Shown one piece after another: positions 32,005 through 42,457 of a DNA stretch of 64,000 bases (positions are counted from its first letter, which is position 1; each line of letters opens with the position of its first letter). Made by a program: the position numbers and the translations under genes. The DNA is taken from positions 372,001 through 436,000 of the forward strand of contig NC_063068.1 of the NCBI RefSeq assembly GCF_022605165.1, read 5' to 3'. The notes beneath the pieces are model-generated. The model was not told the origin of the DNA, did not search any database, and saw only the letters and a program-made list of their open reading frames with translations. The stretch is from Purpureocillium takamizusanense. Taxonomy: Eukaryota > Ascomycota > Sordariomycetes > Hypocreales > Ophiocordycipitaceae.

Positions 32005-34713
32005 GGACGAGAGATGGAAGAGCAGTGGCGCCGCCCCTAGACACGAATGTTAGCAATCACCAGCGCAGCCGAGAGAGAGCCGGCGGAGGGTGGCAGCAAG
32101 TAGCAAGCTTGACAGTATGAATAGAATATTACCTCTTGAGAAGCTTAGCTGGTGATTGTAGATGCCCCGTTCACAGCTTGGCGTCTGGTGGTTACAAAAG
32201 TTAGTTGCCCGCGGAGTGTGCAAGGTATACGAACCGCTCGCCTGCTATAGTTTGAATGAAGCCGAACCGCGGTCCTGCCCAATTGCCGGTCGACGTCTTT
32301 CCACGTCTGGATGTCTGCTGCCCCAACGCCTCGGGTGTCGTTCTTCACCAATCGCGCAGGCACGCCGTCCGTCTTCTGCCCATTCGTCCGCCCGTCACTC
32401 GATTAGCAAGATTCTACGCAAGCGAGCTGCTACAAGGGGGGTCCGAAACCACCATAGGCGGTGCGGTACGGTACGGTACGCATGCATGCGCCTCGAAAGA
32501 GCGTCCCTAAACAGGCAGGCAGCTAGGGGGGGTTGGCGGATGCATTAGATCAGGCGTTCATCTGAATACGGCAAGGCCCAAGATAGCTACCGAGTTATGC
32601 AGGCTATTAGTAGTAAGGCAGTTACTGTCCCGCAGGGAGCGGCGGGAACAAAACATGCTGGCTTTCGACCGATGTAGCCCTGGGACCCGCCGCGACCTCC
32701 CTTTAGCCTCTGGAGTCTGTACATGGGATGATGGGAGCGCCTGGTGGTCTCTCGCTGCTTCACACCACACCCTTTTCGCGAGGCCTCGTGCGCACCCGTT
32801 TACAAACACACACACACAGACACACACTTGTATGTTTCTGTCTGGTGTTGGCGTGTGAAGCTACCATGCCGGCCTGATGATTGGCGTCGCACGGCTAGCG
32901 AGAGAGCGATTGATGGACGGAGGCTGGCCCCACTGTCCTTACGAGCCCGTCATTGAGACGGGCGATGATCTTCCTTATCTTTTTCCATCTTCTTTGGCAT
33001 CTTTGCCTCTTGTCGCGACAGGGCAATCACAGTTGCGATAGTAGAAGGTCGCATTGTGTATGGCATTTTGCCCGCCCTTCTCCCAGCATTTCTTGTGCCT
33101 CAAACCCCGCCCGCTTCGTGAAATGCCCGGTCTCGTATCACCGAAACGGCACAGGCCCGCGATACCGACGTCCTGAATTAGCCCTTTTCTGATTAGTATC
33201 TAATACATATCCGCCGGAGGACGGGACGACGATCTGGCACCACCAACACCACCACCTAGACGCGGAGTTGGACGACCTGAATGGGAGGTCACAGCGCACA
33301 TCCGTCCCGAGGCCCAGTATCAAGTCGAGTCAAAAGCAGCGGAAAGTTATTAGTGCCCTGACTGATCTGCAGCTGGCGAATGGCGGCCGTCGGTATGGTA
33401 ATCGCTCCCCTCCGCGGCCCTGCTCACTCGACACGTTCCCGGTTGCCGGCACTGAGCAGGCCACCACCCACTTGCAGTCCCAGCGGCCCCGCCCGCCCGC
33501 ACGCACCCCCCGCTTGCCGGTCGACTAACGCCTTGCAATACCGAAGGCGAGAGGGAGGGAGCGGGAGGGAGAGGGGGGGGGGGGGAACTGCTGGAGTCGG
33601 AAGGGATTGCAAAGTTCATGTTTGATGATTGTTTGATGGTTTTGCCGAGCAAAAAGGGAGGCAAGGGGAGGAGGGGAGGAGGGGAGGAGGGGCTTTGCCT
33701 CTTGTTTCAAAACTGCGGAAACATGGCGCGCTCGAGTTTTCTTACTATCGTGCCGGGAAAGTATGCACAGCGGCCATGGCCCGATGCATTATACGTAGCA
33801 GGAAACTTACCCTTTTAGAAACGGGACATGCAGGGATGGGGTGCGCCACGAGGACGAAACTGACGACTGCTTGGTGAGAGCACGCACTGACGGGGAGGGG
33901 GCCACAGCACCAGGCAGAAGAGGCAGGCAGTTCACCAAACATGATAGTGGATACCCCAAGTTGGTGTTAGTAGTTGCTTGTTTATTACGAAGGGACCCCG
34001 TTACCCCCGTTGCTCGTCCTTGTGAGCGACCTGTGAGGCGCAGTAGGACGGGAGACGAGTAGCGCGCCCCCTGGCCGGCCATCTGCCGCCGGCCGCCCGG
34101 ACGGACGGGCTAGATAGTGGGTAGTTTGAGGGCATTTGGGGAAAAACTTGGGATGATGATAGATTGGAAGAGAAGGTGGGTTTCTCTTTTTTTAGCGGTG
34201 GGCCTCCCCCGGGCCAATGGTTGTACACCATATTCCCACGCGTGCGCCGGACGTCGTCTGTCGCCCGCTGTGCGCGCACGCCATGCAACGCAACCGAAGT
34301 GATCGGCGCCGCCCTCGTCCCGTCTTTTTTTTTAACATTTTTTTTATTCATTTCCCTCTCTCTATTTCTCTCTCTCTCTCGCTGCTTATGGGAGGGGACG
34401 GGAAGGGGGGAAACGGGGACTGACTAGGAGCTGCCAGTCACGTTGGTAGGCCCCCCGCATACGGCCGGGCTCACCCGGCGGCGCAGGAGGGCGGCAACAT
34501 GAAGCGAGGTATCCAGGCCGGCCCGAGCGAGCAAGCTCGGGGTTTTTCGAAAAAGTCCGGGCGGACGCGGAGGCTGCCCCGGGCTGTGTCTTGAGCGAAG
34601 CCGTGCACATGGCAATGCCTGTGATGGCTGCTTGGTGTAGTAACGTTAGTATGTATGTATGAGTATATATCAGGGCTATCTCTGTTACTCTCTCGCTCAA
34701 ACTCTCAACCTAT

Positions 34714-34742
34714 ATCTCCATCTCCATCTCCGTCTCCATCTC
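34714..34742. repeat. ATCTCC hexamer-type repeat
   Basis: Near-perfect ATCTCC units (one CGTCTCC variant) about 190 bases before the acid phosphatase ATG, in the putative promoter or leader. Confidence 0.7.
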
Positions 34743-34891
34743 CCCCTCCCGCACTGCTTTCGCCCTACCTACTTGCCTACAACATAGCAGCCGTCGTGGT
34801 AGTATGCTTCTGTCTCTAGCCATATAGGCCATCTCACTCCAAGCCGGTCGACCTGTCTTCTCGTCTCTGCTCCTCCTGCGTGACCTCGCCT

Positions 34892-34912
34892 CGCCCCGCC
34901 CCGCCCCGCCCC
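34892..34912. repeat. CGCCC pentamer repeat next to the phosphatase start
   Basis: Four tandem CGCCC units end 10 bases before the ATG at 34922, so they are probably in the 5' untranslated leader. Confidence 0.75.
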
Positions 34913-34921
34913 TTCGCCATC

Positions 34922-36568
34922 ATGGCCCCCGTCATCTCTTTCTACGGAACCCTCGTGGCGGCGGCGCTGTTCGTCGGCGATGCACTCGCCAAGGCCCGAC
35001 TGCCGCCCAAGCCGAACGACTTGTCGACGCCGGTGCAGGAGCGCATTGCCGTCAACGGGCCCAATGGTAAGCGCAAACCAAAGCCAAAAAGAAAAAGAAA
35101 AAAAAATATACCCACCTTTCCCCGTCCCTCTCAGCAGTTCAAATCTGGATCTTGACGTGGCTGACTTGGCATGTCCTTCGTCTTATGCGTTGCAACAGCC
35201 GTCTCCATAGCGTGGAACACATACAAGCAGCTTGACAAGGCATGCGTAAAGTACGGCACCTTGTCCGGCTCCCTAAAGCTGGAGGCCTGCACCAATCGCT
35301 CCATCACGTACCCCACGTCGCGGACGTGGTCTCACACGGTCACCCTGACGGACCTCAATCCCGCCACCGTCTACTACTACAAGATCGAGTCGGCCAACTC
35401 CAACGTCGAGCAGTTCATGAGCCCGCGCGTCGCCGGCGACAAGACGCCCTTCGCCATCAACGCCGTCATCGACCTCGGCGTCTACGGCGAGGACGGCTTC
35501 ACCATTAGGGGCGACCACTCCAAGCGCGACACCATCCCCTCCATCCAGCCCTCGCTCAATCACACCACCATCGGCCGCCTCGCCCAGACCATCGACGACT
35601 ACGAGTTCGTCATCCACCCGGGCGACCTCGGCTACGCAGACGACTGGTTCCTGCGCCCCCACAACGTCTTACATGGCACGGACGCCTTCCAGGCCATCCT
35701 CGAGAACTTTTACGACCAGCTCGCCCCCATCGCCGGCCGCAAGCCCTACATGGTCAGCCCCGGAAACCACGAGGCCGTCTGCAATGAGCTACCGGCCCTA
35801 AACCGGGGTTGCCCCACCGGCCAGAAGAACTTCACCGACTTCATGAGCCGCTTCGGCAATGGCCTCATGCCCACCGCCTTTTCCTCCACCTCGGAAGACG
35901 CCGCCGCCAAGGTCAACGCCAACAAGGCCGCCGCGCTGGCCAAACCGCCCTTTTGGTTCTCCTTCGAGTACGGCATGGTGCACGTCGTCATGATCGACAC
36001 CGAGACGGACTTCGCCGACGCGCCCGACGCGGAGGGCGGCGAGCAGGGCTTCAAGACCGGCCCCTTTGGCGCTCGCAACCAGCAGCTGGAGTTCTTCGAG
36101 GCCGACCTCGCGTCCATCGACCGCACCATTACGCCGTGGGTCATCGTAGCCGGCCACCGGCCGTGGTACACGACCGGCGACGGCGGCTGCAAGCCTTGCC
36201 AGAAGGCCTTTGAGGGCCTCATGTACAAGTACGGCGTCGACCTCGGCGTCTTCGGCCACGTCCACAACTCACAGCGCTTCTACCCCGCCTTCAACGGCAC
36301 CGCCGACAAGGCCGGCATGAACGACCCCAAGGCGCCCATGTACATTATCGCCGGCGGCGCGGGCAGCATCGAGGGCCTGAGCGCCGTTGGCAAGAAGGGC
36401 CCGCTCAACGCCTGGGCGTACGACGACGCCTTTAGCTACGCCACCATCCGCTTCCTCGACACGCAAAACCTACAAGTAGACTTTTATAGGTCTGACTCGG
36501 GCAAGCTGCTCGATAGCTCCAAACTGTTCAAGTCCCACAAGGACCGGTTTGTATCGCAGAAGCCCTAA
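34922..36568 (+). CDS. Secreted purple acid phosphatase-like metallophosphoesterase
   Basis: Two exons (34922-35066 and 35199-36568) give 504 residues. Signal peptide is about 1-23 (MAPVISFYGTLVAAALFVGDALA). A fibronectin-like N-terminal domain holds TLTDLNPATVYYYKIES. The metallophosphatase domain follows with its metal-ligand blocks in order: VIDLGVYG, HPGDLGYADDW, VSPGNHEAVC, VIVAGHRPWY and GVFGHVHNSQR. The first motif has IDLG where many family members have GDxG; the ligand Asp is kept. The enzyme hydrolyses phosphate monoesters outside the cell. The 132-base intron (GTAAGC to CAG) rejoins GPNAVSIAWNTY. The pattern fits phosphate scavenging. Confidence 0.92.
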
Positions 36569-37621
36569 CATGCAATAATATCGGGAAAGGCTAGGCACGA
36601 AGGGGGGGGGGGGTTACAACATTTGGATATGGTCAGCGGCAATTTGGATGGGTATTAAGAACGGCGTATATATGGTAATCTGGTAATATAGCGGCATACT
36701 TTACGTTGAGCGCCTGTTCGCGCTACCTGGCTAGTCTCATCGTTCATGTCCGAACAGAGATCGCTGAAGGTACACAACGCTTGAAGACGCCATCGCCCTA
36801 AGAGAAGCAACGGAGAACAGAGCAGGAGATTTATTTGTATTTCGCATAGGCTTGTCTATTCGGACGGCGTTTTGAACACCAAATATTCTCGAACCCACTC
36901 CACGATATGCTCCCCGGCAAAGCATCGCTTCTTCTTTCGCAAGTCCGCACGGTAGCTGATACCCAGTCACCTTATGCGCTACAGCACCACGAGCCCCCTT
37001 CGCCGCGCGTGTCGCAGGGGTTCAAATCATGTTTGGTGTATCTGCGTGGCTTTCACGCCTTCCTGTTCTACCCACCGGGCAGCTTTGGCTCGTCGTTGGC
37101 GGGAAAGTGCGTCATTCGCATTCGCTTGCTATCCCAACCCATGTTGACGGCCCAAGTCGATAGCGTTCTGGTGACAACGTGTCTCCAGTCAGGAATATAG
37201 TGTCCCAGCCCAGGTCAGCAAGTGTTTTAACTTTGTTCAAACTCCTGTTCACCGTCTGGCTCCTCGCGGCTTTGTCTCTTGCGCGCACCATCAGAACATT
37301 GCCCTTTGTGCAACGTACGGGATGATAGCCCCCCCCAAGGGCAGACACAAGGACTGAACATGCTTCGCCAGTACATGGACACGAGTGCTCAGAAAACACA
37401 CGCGATATGAACGAGTCGGACGCTCCATCAGTAGAGGGACTGCATTCGACGTATTTGAACCCCCTACTTTCTTCTTCCCCAAGATGAGAGACGAGCAAGA
37501 AACTCACACTCTTTTCACCTTTTCGGCACTTTTGTCAAGACTCTCATTTTCGTCACTGTTGTCAATACACTCGCTCAACACACTCTCGACAAGACATATC
37601 ACAAACGCCTAGTCTCTCGCC
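36569..37621. other. Intergenic, about 1 kb
   Basis: No gene seen. There is a G10 run near 36602. The last 120 bases (37500-37621) are a CT/CA-rich leader ending at a good start context (CTCGCCATG) for the repeat protein. Confidence 0.45.
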
Positions 37622-40099
37622 ATGTCTGCCGTCCAGAAGCCCACACGACCGCGCCGCTTCGGGACAGCCATGCGCTTCACACGCATCCGTGCACATCTCG
37701 CCGACGCGCCATACCTCATGTCCGGCCTCGACTACCGAGGTCGCCCCAAGGAGCCGCTGCCCCCGGATCCCGCCCCCCTCACGTTCTTCGACGTCTGTCA
37801 GCAGCTAGGGCCGGACTTTTTCGCTCGACGCGCCAGCCAGGCGCTGGCAACCAGGTATGGTTTCAATACCGCAATGCTCAGGAACGTACCCCAGGGCACG
37901 AGTTTGCGTGGCCCCAAACCCGCACCGCACAAAAACGACACTGCTTCGAGAATTCGCCAGCATCCCATTAGCGCCAAAGTGGGATTAGAGCCGAAGGGCA
38001 CTGGCCCCAAGGACCATGGTAAGGTGGTGGTGCCCTTGACAACGTCCAAGTCGGAAAATGGAGCCCGGCCTACGCAATCCCCACGTCCCGATAAAATGCG
38101 TGTCGTACCAATTCGCACGCAATTCCAGACGGGCAACGGGTTTGGCCCGCGGAGCAAACCACGGAATCCTGACGAGATGGATCTCGACAATATGCCGAGC
38201 CCTAGGACCGCCATGCCGCCCCCCGCCAACCGTAGGGCGGCGCCGCCACCTGGCGCTCGAGCTATGCCCGCGGTGAGGACTCCGAAGGCTTTACCCATCG
38301 GTGGTGGAAAGGTGCTGCCTGTCGGCTCGGCAGTTGTGTCTCCCAACATTAAGCGTTCCACGCGACCTGTTCCCAAGGGAGTTACGCCGACCGGTGCCAA
38401 GGGTGCCTCACAGCCCATGGCCGGTAAGAATGTGCCTCCTGTCCGGCGTGGAAGTCTGTCGCCCATCCACAAGGCATCTAAGCCGCGAAAGCTATGGCCC
38501 TTCGGCAAGGCAACTGCACCGGCCGATTCTGGTAAGAAATCACCTCGTGGCATTCGCGGAAGTCCACCACCCGTCCACAAGGGCCCTGTACCAGCCTCGA
38601 TCAAGGGCCCAGTCCCGGCCGCTGGCAAGAGCACTGTGCCACCCGCTGCCAAGGGAACTACACCGACCGCTGGAAAGGGCACGATAGCAATCGCTGGCAA
38701 AGGCACGCTACCGCTCGCCGGCAGGGACACGGTGCCACCCGCTGGCAAGGATACGGTAGCAACCGTCAGTAACGGCACCACGCCGGTTGTTGGCGATGGC
38801 ATCACACCGACCGCTACCAAGGGTGTTGGACCGTCTGCCAGCAAGAATGCTGAATCATCCAGCGGCGATAAGAATTCGTCTTCCGGGGGTATTGGGAGAC
38901 TTTGGCCCTTTGGCAAAGGTAATACACCGCCTGCTGCTGTCAAAGATGCCGCACAGTCCGTCGATGGCAAGAGCGCCGCCCAAACCATCGCCAGAAAGGG
39001 GACCACTCCACCAGTCACAGGTAAAGAGAGCGTACAGCCCGTTGTCGGTAAAGTATCCACGCCGCCTGCTGTTGGTAACGGGGTGAGTCAGCCTGTCGCT
39101 GGGAAGGGAATCACGCCACCCGTCGCTGGCAAAGGTAAGACAAAGCCGGCCGTCGATAACAAAACAACGCCGCACGCAGCCGGGAGGGCGATCACGGAGT
39201 CAGTCGCCGGTAAGGGAGCCGCGCCACCTGCCGCTAGTAAGGGCCTGATGCAGCTCTTTGGCGGTAAGGGAGCATCGCCGCCCGCCGCTGGCAATGGTAG
39301 CGCACAGCCAGCCCCCGGTAAAGAAACAACGGCTCTTACTGCCGGTAAGGGAGGTGTACAATCCGTCGCCGTGAAGGGAACCATGCCCGCAGCTCGTAAA
39401 GGAAGCGCACAGCCAGTTGTCGCCAAGGGTCCAACGGGTCTTGCTGCCGGCAAGGGAGCCGCGCAGCCCGTTGGCGTCAAAGGAACCATGCCCACCGCCG
39501 GTAAGAGGACTGCACTGCCCATTGGCGTCAAAGAAAACACACCCGCGGCTGGTAAGGGGGCAGTACAGCCAGTTGCCGGCAAGGGGAATACGCCCGCCCT
39601 CGCCAACAAAGGAGCTATGCAGCCCGTCGGCGTCAAAGGAACCGCGCCCGCCGCTGTGAAGGGGACCGCACCTCCTATCTCTGGCAAGGTAGCCACGCTC
39701 TCAGTCGCCGATAAAGGAGCCTTGAAGACCGTTGCTGTCAAGGGAACCACGCCTGTCGTAGGCAAGGCGGTTGCACCGCCAGTAGTCGGTAAGAATGCCA
39801 CGGCCGCCGGCGGCAAGGGGACCACGCCTCCCACCGCCGGTAAGGGAATAGGACAACTCGTCGGCAAAGGCACTACACCGGCCGTCGCAAAGGGGAAAGC
39901 GCCTTCTGTCCCAAGTGGAAGCCTGCCACCCAGCGGCAATAAGGGCTGCGCAGCGCCAGTCGCTGGTAAAAACTTGGCTCCAGCAGTTCCAGCGGGCAGT
40001 GTCCGGGCCGCCGGTACCAAGTCGGGAGCAACCGCCGGGACACCCAATGCCAAGCTCGTCGGACCTGGTCCGCACTCCGGTGCCCAGGCGAAAAAGTAG
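37622..40099 (+). CDS. Gly-Lys/Ala-Pro repeat protein of unknown function
   Basis: One uninterrupted 825-residue frame. Residues 1-85 are ordinary sequence (FGTAMRFTRIRAHLADAPYL, LTFFDVCQQLGPDFFARRAS). Residues about 85-330 are basic and proline-rich. From about 330 to 780 there are roughly fifty degenerate 8- or 9-residue units of the form GKGxxPPVA, with Lys at position 2. The block LWPFGK occurs twice (near 290 and 427). No signal peptide, membrane segment or known domain is visible; the protein should be strongly cationic and disordered. The opposite strand is also largely open, but only the plus frame runs through unbroken from a good start context. I do not recognise the family; a nucleic-acid or wall-polymer binding role would be a guess. 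Confidence 0.75.
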   Translation: MSAVQKPTRPRRFGTAMRFTRIRAHLADAPYLMSGLDYRGRPKEPLPPDPAPLTFFDVCQQLGPDFFARRASQALATRYGFNTAMLRNVPQGTSLRGPKPAPHKNDTASRIRQHPISAKVGLEPKGTGPKDHGKVVVPLTTSKSENGARPTQSPRPDKMRVVPIRTQFQTGNGFGPRSKPRNPDEMDLDNMPSPRTAMPPPANRRAAPPPGARAMPAVRTPKALPIGGGKVLPVGSAVVSPNIKRSTRPVPKGVTPTGAKGASQPMAGKNVPPVRRGSLSPIHKASKPRKLWPFGKATAPADSGKKSPRGIRGSPPPVHKGPVPASIKGPVPAAGKSTVPPAAKGTTPTAGKGTIAIAGKGTLPLAGRDTVPPAGKDTVATVSNGTTPVVGDGITPTATKGVGPSASKNAESSSGDKNSSSGGIGRLWPFGKGNTPPAAVKDAAQSVDGKSAAQTIARKGTTPPVTGKESVQPVVGKVSTPPAVGNGVSQPVAGKGITPPVAGKGKTKPAVDNKTTPHAAGRAITESVAGKGAAPPAASKGLMQLFGGKGASPPAAGNGSAQPAPGKETTALTAGKGGVQSVAVKGTMPAARKGSAQPVVAKGPTGLAAGKGAAQPVGVKGTMPTAGKRTALPIGVKENTPAAGKGAVQPVAGKGNTPALANKGAMQPVGVKGTAPAAVKGTAPPISGKVATLSVADKGALKTVAVKGTTPVVGKAVAPPVVGKNATAAGGKGTTPPTAGKGIGQLVGKGTTPAVAKGKAPSVPSGSLPPSGNKGCAAPVAGKNLAPAVPAGSVRAAGTKSGATAGTPNAKLVGPGPHSGAQAKK
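38620..39960 (+). repeat. Coding 24/27-base tandem repeat array
   Basis: The DNA under the GKGxxPPVA array is a degenerate tandem repeat of 24-27 bases. The 8-residue spacing dominates to about 38870 and the 9-residue spacing after 39000. Units differ at many synonymous and non-synonymous sites, so the array is old rather than freshly expanded. Confidence 0.75.
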
Positions 40100-40321
40100 G
40101 CACCTATCTGAGGTGGCACCTGTAGCATCTTGTTTCAGCCTCGTGTTAGTTGGTGCGTTAAGGCGCCTGAGAGGCTGGGTAATGCAAGGGCACATACTTG
40201 TATGGGTGTAAAGCGTTGGAGAGACAGATCAACAGAAAGCAACGGAAAGAGTTGCCGTCGTAGCATCGTGATATCGATAGTCGAGTCCTCCATAAACAAT
40301 TCCCTCGTCATGCATCGGTCT

Positions 40322-41183
40322 TCACAGACCCATGTCGTCATCACTCGGCTCGTCATCGTCGCCCCGTCCACCGTGCTCCTCCTCTTCCTCGCGGCGTACC
40401 GCCTCGGCGCTGGACCCAATCTTACGCACGCCCTCGACGACGCCGATGACGAATCCCCGACTTTCAGCGAGCTCCATGGCGCCGACACCGCGGAGGCTCA
40501 TGACTCCGTCCACGCCAACCTCGAGCTGGGCCGTGCTGGCACGCATCTTCGCGGCGCGCACCTCTTGCAGGTCGCGCAGCAGGGAACGGACCTCGGCAGC
40601 GGCGGGTACATCGTCGGCGGCATGGGCGAGGAGCATCTCGGCGAGCTCGAACCAGTGATAGGGCAGGGCGCCGACGGGGGCATCGGACGTGCACGAGGGG
40701 AGGAAGGGCGGCGACAAGACCCTCTCATCAACGCCCAATTGGCCATCTTGGCCGTCTCTAGCACCCTGGCCGTAGCGGCGCGCATTACCGCGGGCGTCCC
40801 CGCGCGCGGGCGGCGGAGGCGGCGGTGCCCAGCCCTTGGTGTCAATCTTCGTCTCGTGGTGGATGATGTCGCGAAGGGAGTCCGGGTGCAGCCAGGGAGG
40901 GGCGACGATGTTGGCGCGCCGCTGCTTTTTGAGAAGGAGAGCGAGCCAGAGCGGGATATTTGCCCGGTGCGGGGGCCGCAGCGTCGGAGTCTCGCCCTGT
41001 CTCGCCGAGGTTAGTCACAGAAGGACGAGGGCTTGGGAGGACGAGAAGACGCGACGGAGACGCGCTTACGGAGAGCAGGGCAATGGGCTCGAGACGCTGT
41101 CGCGGGACCACGGTGACGAGCTCCATCTCGCAAAGAAATCCAACCTCAGAGGGCACAAGGCCCGGCGGCAGAGGCAGCGCCAT
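40322..41183 (-). CDS. PSF2: GINS complex subunit PSF2
   Basis: Two minus-strand exons (41183-41070 and 40996-40322) give 262 residues. The N terminus ([19 protein letters not shown]), [16 protein letters not shown], and after the 73-base intron [20 protein letters not shown] and [13 protein letters not shown] are the PSF2 signature. The helical C-terminal domain has [12 protein letters not shown] and an acidic tail. PSF2 is one of four GINS proteins joining Cdc45 and Mcm2-7 in the replicative helicase. An insertion rich in Pro, Gly and Arg sits between the two domains near residues 85-115, longer than in yeast. It is convergent with the repeat protein, 222 bases apart. Confidence 0.93.
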
Positions 41184-42213
41184 TGTGAGTAACGGCTCGG
41201 AAGGCGGAAACTTGGCTGCTGGCGGACGAAGCAGAGTTTGGTGAGTAGTTGCGACCATCAGGTGCCGCCGAGGAGGGAACGGATGGCCCCCCTCCGTTGG
41301 ACTTCCTTTTCGACCCCACTCCAAGCCGGACTGGAGCTCCCTATTATAGCCTGTGCGCACCACCAAGTGAGCCCAGCCTACCCGATAGCATAAAATTGAG
41401 CTCCTCAACCTGCTGCAGTCATAGCCAAAATACTAAGAGATTATGCATGTCATAGCCCGAACACATAGACAGGTATCCTAAGTAATGAAAAACGTTGAGG
41501 AGAAACTATCCCCAAGGCGGTGACATCAAGCCTCCCAAAGCTTGTCGGAGAACGGTCACAGCTTTCTCTATCAATGTTCGTCAGCTTTACCAAAAACATA
41601 TACTGTGGTTATGCGCGTTGACGAAACGCTGGTTCAGGTTTGACGAGATGGGGAAGTTGTTGCTGGCAACCTCATACTGTCGGACTTTGCACACAGGGCT
41701 TCAGGACGAGAAACGAAGAAGGGTAGCTACCAGAGTTGATGGCAGCCCAGTCATCAACGCCCAGCATGGAAACCACTTGACTCCTCCATCAGCGTCAATA
41801 ATCAGTTTGACACAGGAACAAGGGTTCATTATTTTTTTTTATTAAATGTCAAAGTCATACCCCAGTTGCCTTCATGTAAATGAATGGGGATATTTGATAA
41901 AAGGATGTCTGCACTCGGCGCGCGCATATGGCAGCGCTTCTCATCCGGAGCCAATTGCGACTCCACTCTTTCAACCACACAGGGGGCTTTTATAGATCGG
42001 CACTAGAGCATCTGGCGGTCAGTTCCCTGGGGGCCGTTTGTTGCGCGGGGAACACGGTGAATGTTTGCCCAGGAACACGTACACGATTAGAACACCATCT
42101 TTCCACGTCCACGGGGTATTTCAAAGGCGCGGTACCTCCATTAGACGGACCGAGGTCATAGTAAGTCGCAGTGCAGACGCTTGTTTTCGGATCGCAGGTC
42201 TACAGGACGCGCA
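41184..42213. other. Intergenic upstream of PSF2
   Basis: PSF2 promoter on the left. The rest is AT-richer than its surroundings, with a T run at 41833. No gene seen. Confidence 0.4.
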
Positions 42214-42389
42214 TCAGTACTGTACTCTCTGTGAATCAGGTAGCAGATGGTAGCTACTCGCACCCCGCACTTGTCGATTGACTTCTGCCAAGGACTCTAG
42301 CAACGCAGCAAGTTGCTCATCTGCGGGTGCGGGGTTGGCAATGGCTATGGCGAGAAACGCAACAAAGGCTGGCGTTACCAGCGGCCTCA
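42214..42389 (-). CDS. Candidate small secreted peptide
   Basis: A 58-residue frame from the ATG at 42389. Residues about 1-20 form a good signal peptide (MRPLVTPAFVAFLAIAIANP). A mature part of about 38 residues follows (APADEQLAALLESLAEVNRQ and a short tail), without Cys. A TATATAA lies 62 bases upstream on the same strand, at a proper core-promoter distance. The leader between them is AT-rich. I recognise no family. A short intron after Gln (GTGCGG to CAG, 42 bases) is possible and would change the tail. It may be a secreted peptide or precursor; it may also be chance. Confidence 0.42.
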
Positions 42390-42450
42390 TCTTTACACGT
42401 AACAAGTACTCAGGGAACGTGCAAGCCGCACCGCGTTCCTTCCATGAATG

Positions 42451-42457
42451 TTATATA
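42451..42457 (-). promoter_or_regulatory. TATA box of the small secreted peptide gene
   Basis: TATATAA on the minus strand, 62 bases before the ATG at 42389. Confidence 0.4.

Larger units (their letters stand above)
32005..34921. other. Intergenic, 2.9 kb, upstream of acid phosphatase
   Basis: No gene supported. The region is rich in homopolymer and simple tracts: G run near 33573, GGA/GGAGG repeats near 33660-33690, T and CT tracts at 34325-34380, the ATCTCC hexamers at 34714-34742, and CCCCG pentamers just before the phosphatase ATG. CACACACA lies near 32808. Confidence 0.45.

Noticed and set aside
35798..36265. Minus-strand frames inside the acid phosphatase gene
   Set aside because: GC-rich third positions leave the opposite strand open; the plus frame carries all metal-binding motifs.
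36990..37010. tRNA-like GGTTCAAATC element
   Set aside because: It resembles a T-loop, but the flanking bases do not pair into a T-stem and no acceptor or anticodon arm fits.
37798..39060. Minus-strand gene opposite the repeat protein
   Set aside because: Broken by a stop near 39060-39088 and without a convincing start or leader; openness follows from the repeat composition. Kept only as a finding.
38620..39960. CRISPR-like array
   Set aside because: The repeat is coding, degenerate, 24-27 bases per unit with no constant repeat/variable spacer pattern, and the genome is eukaryotic.
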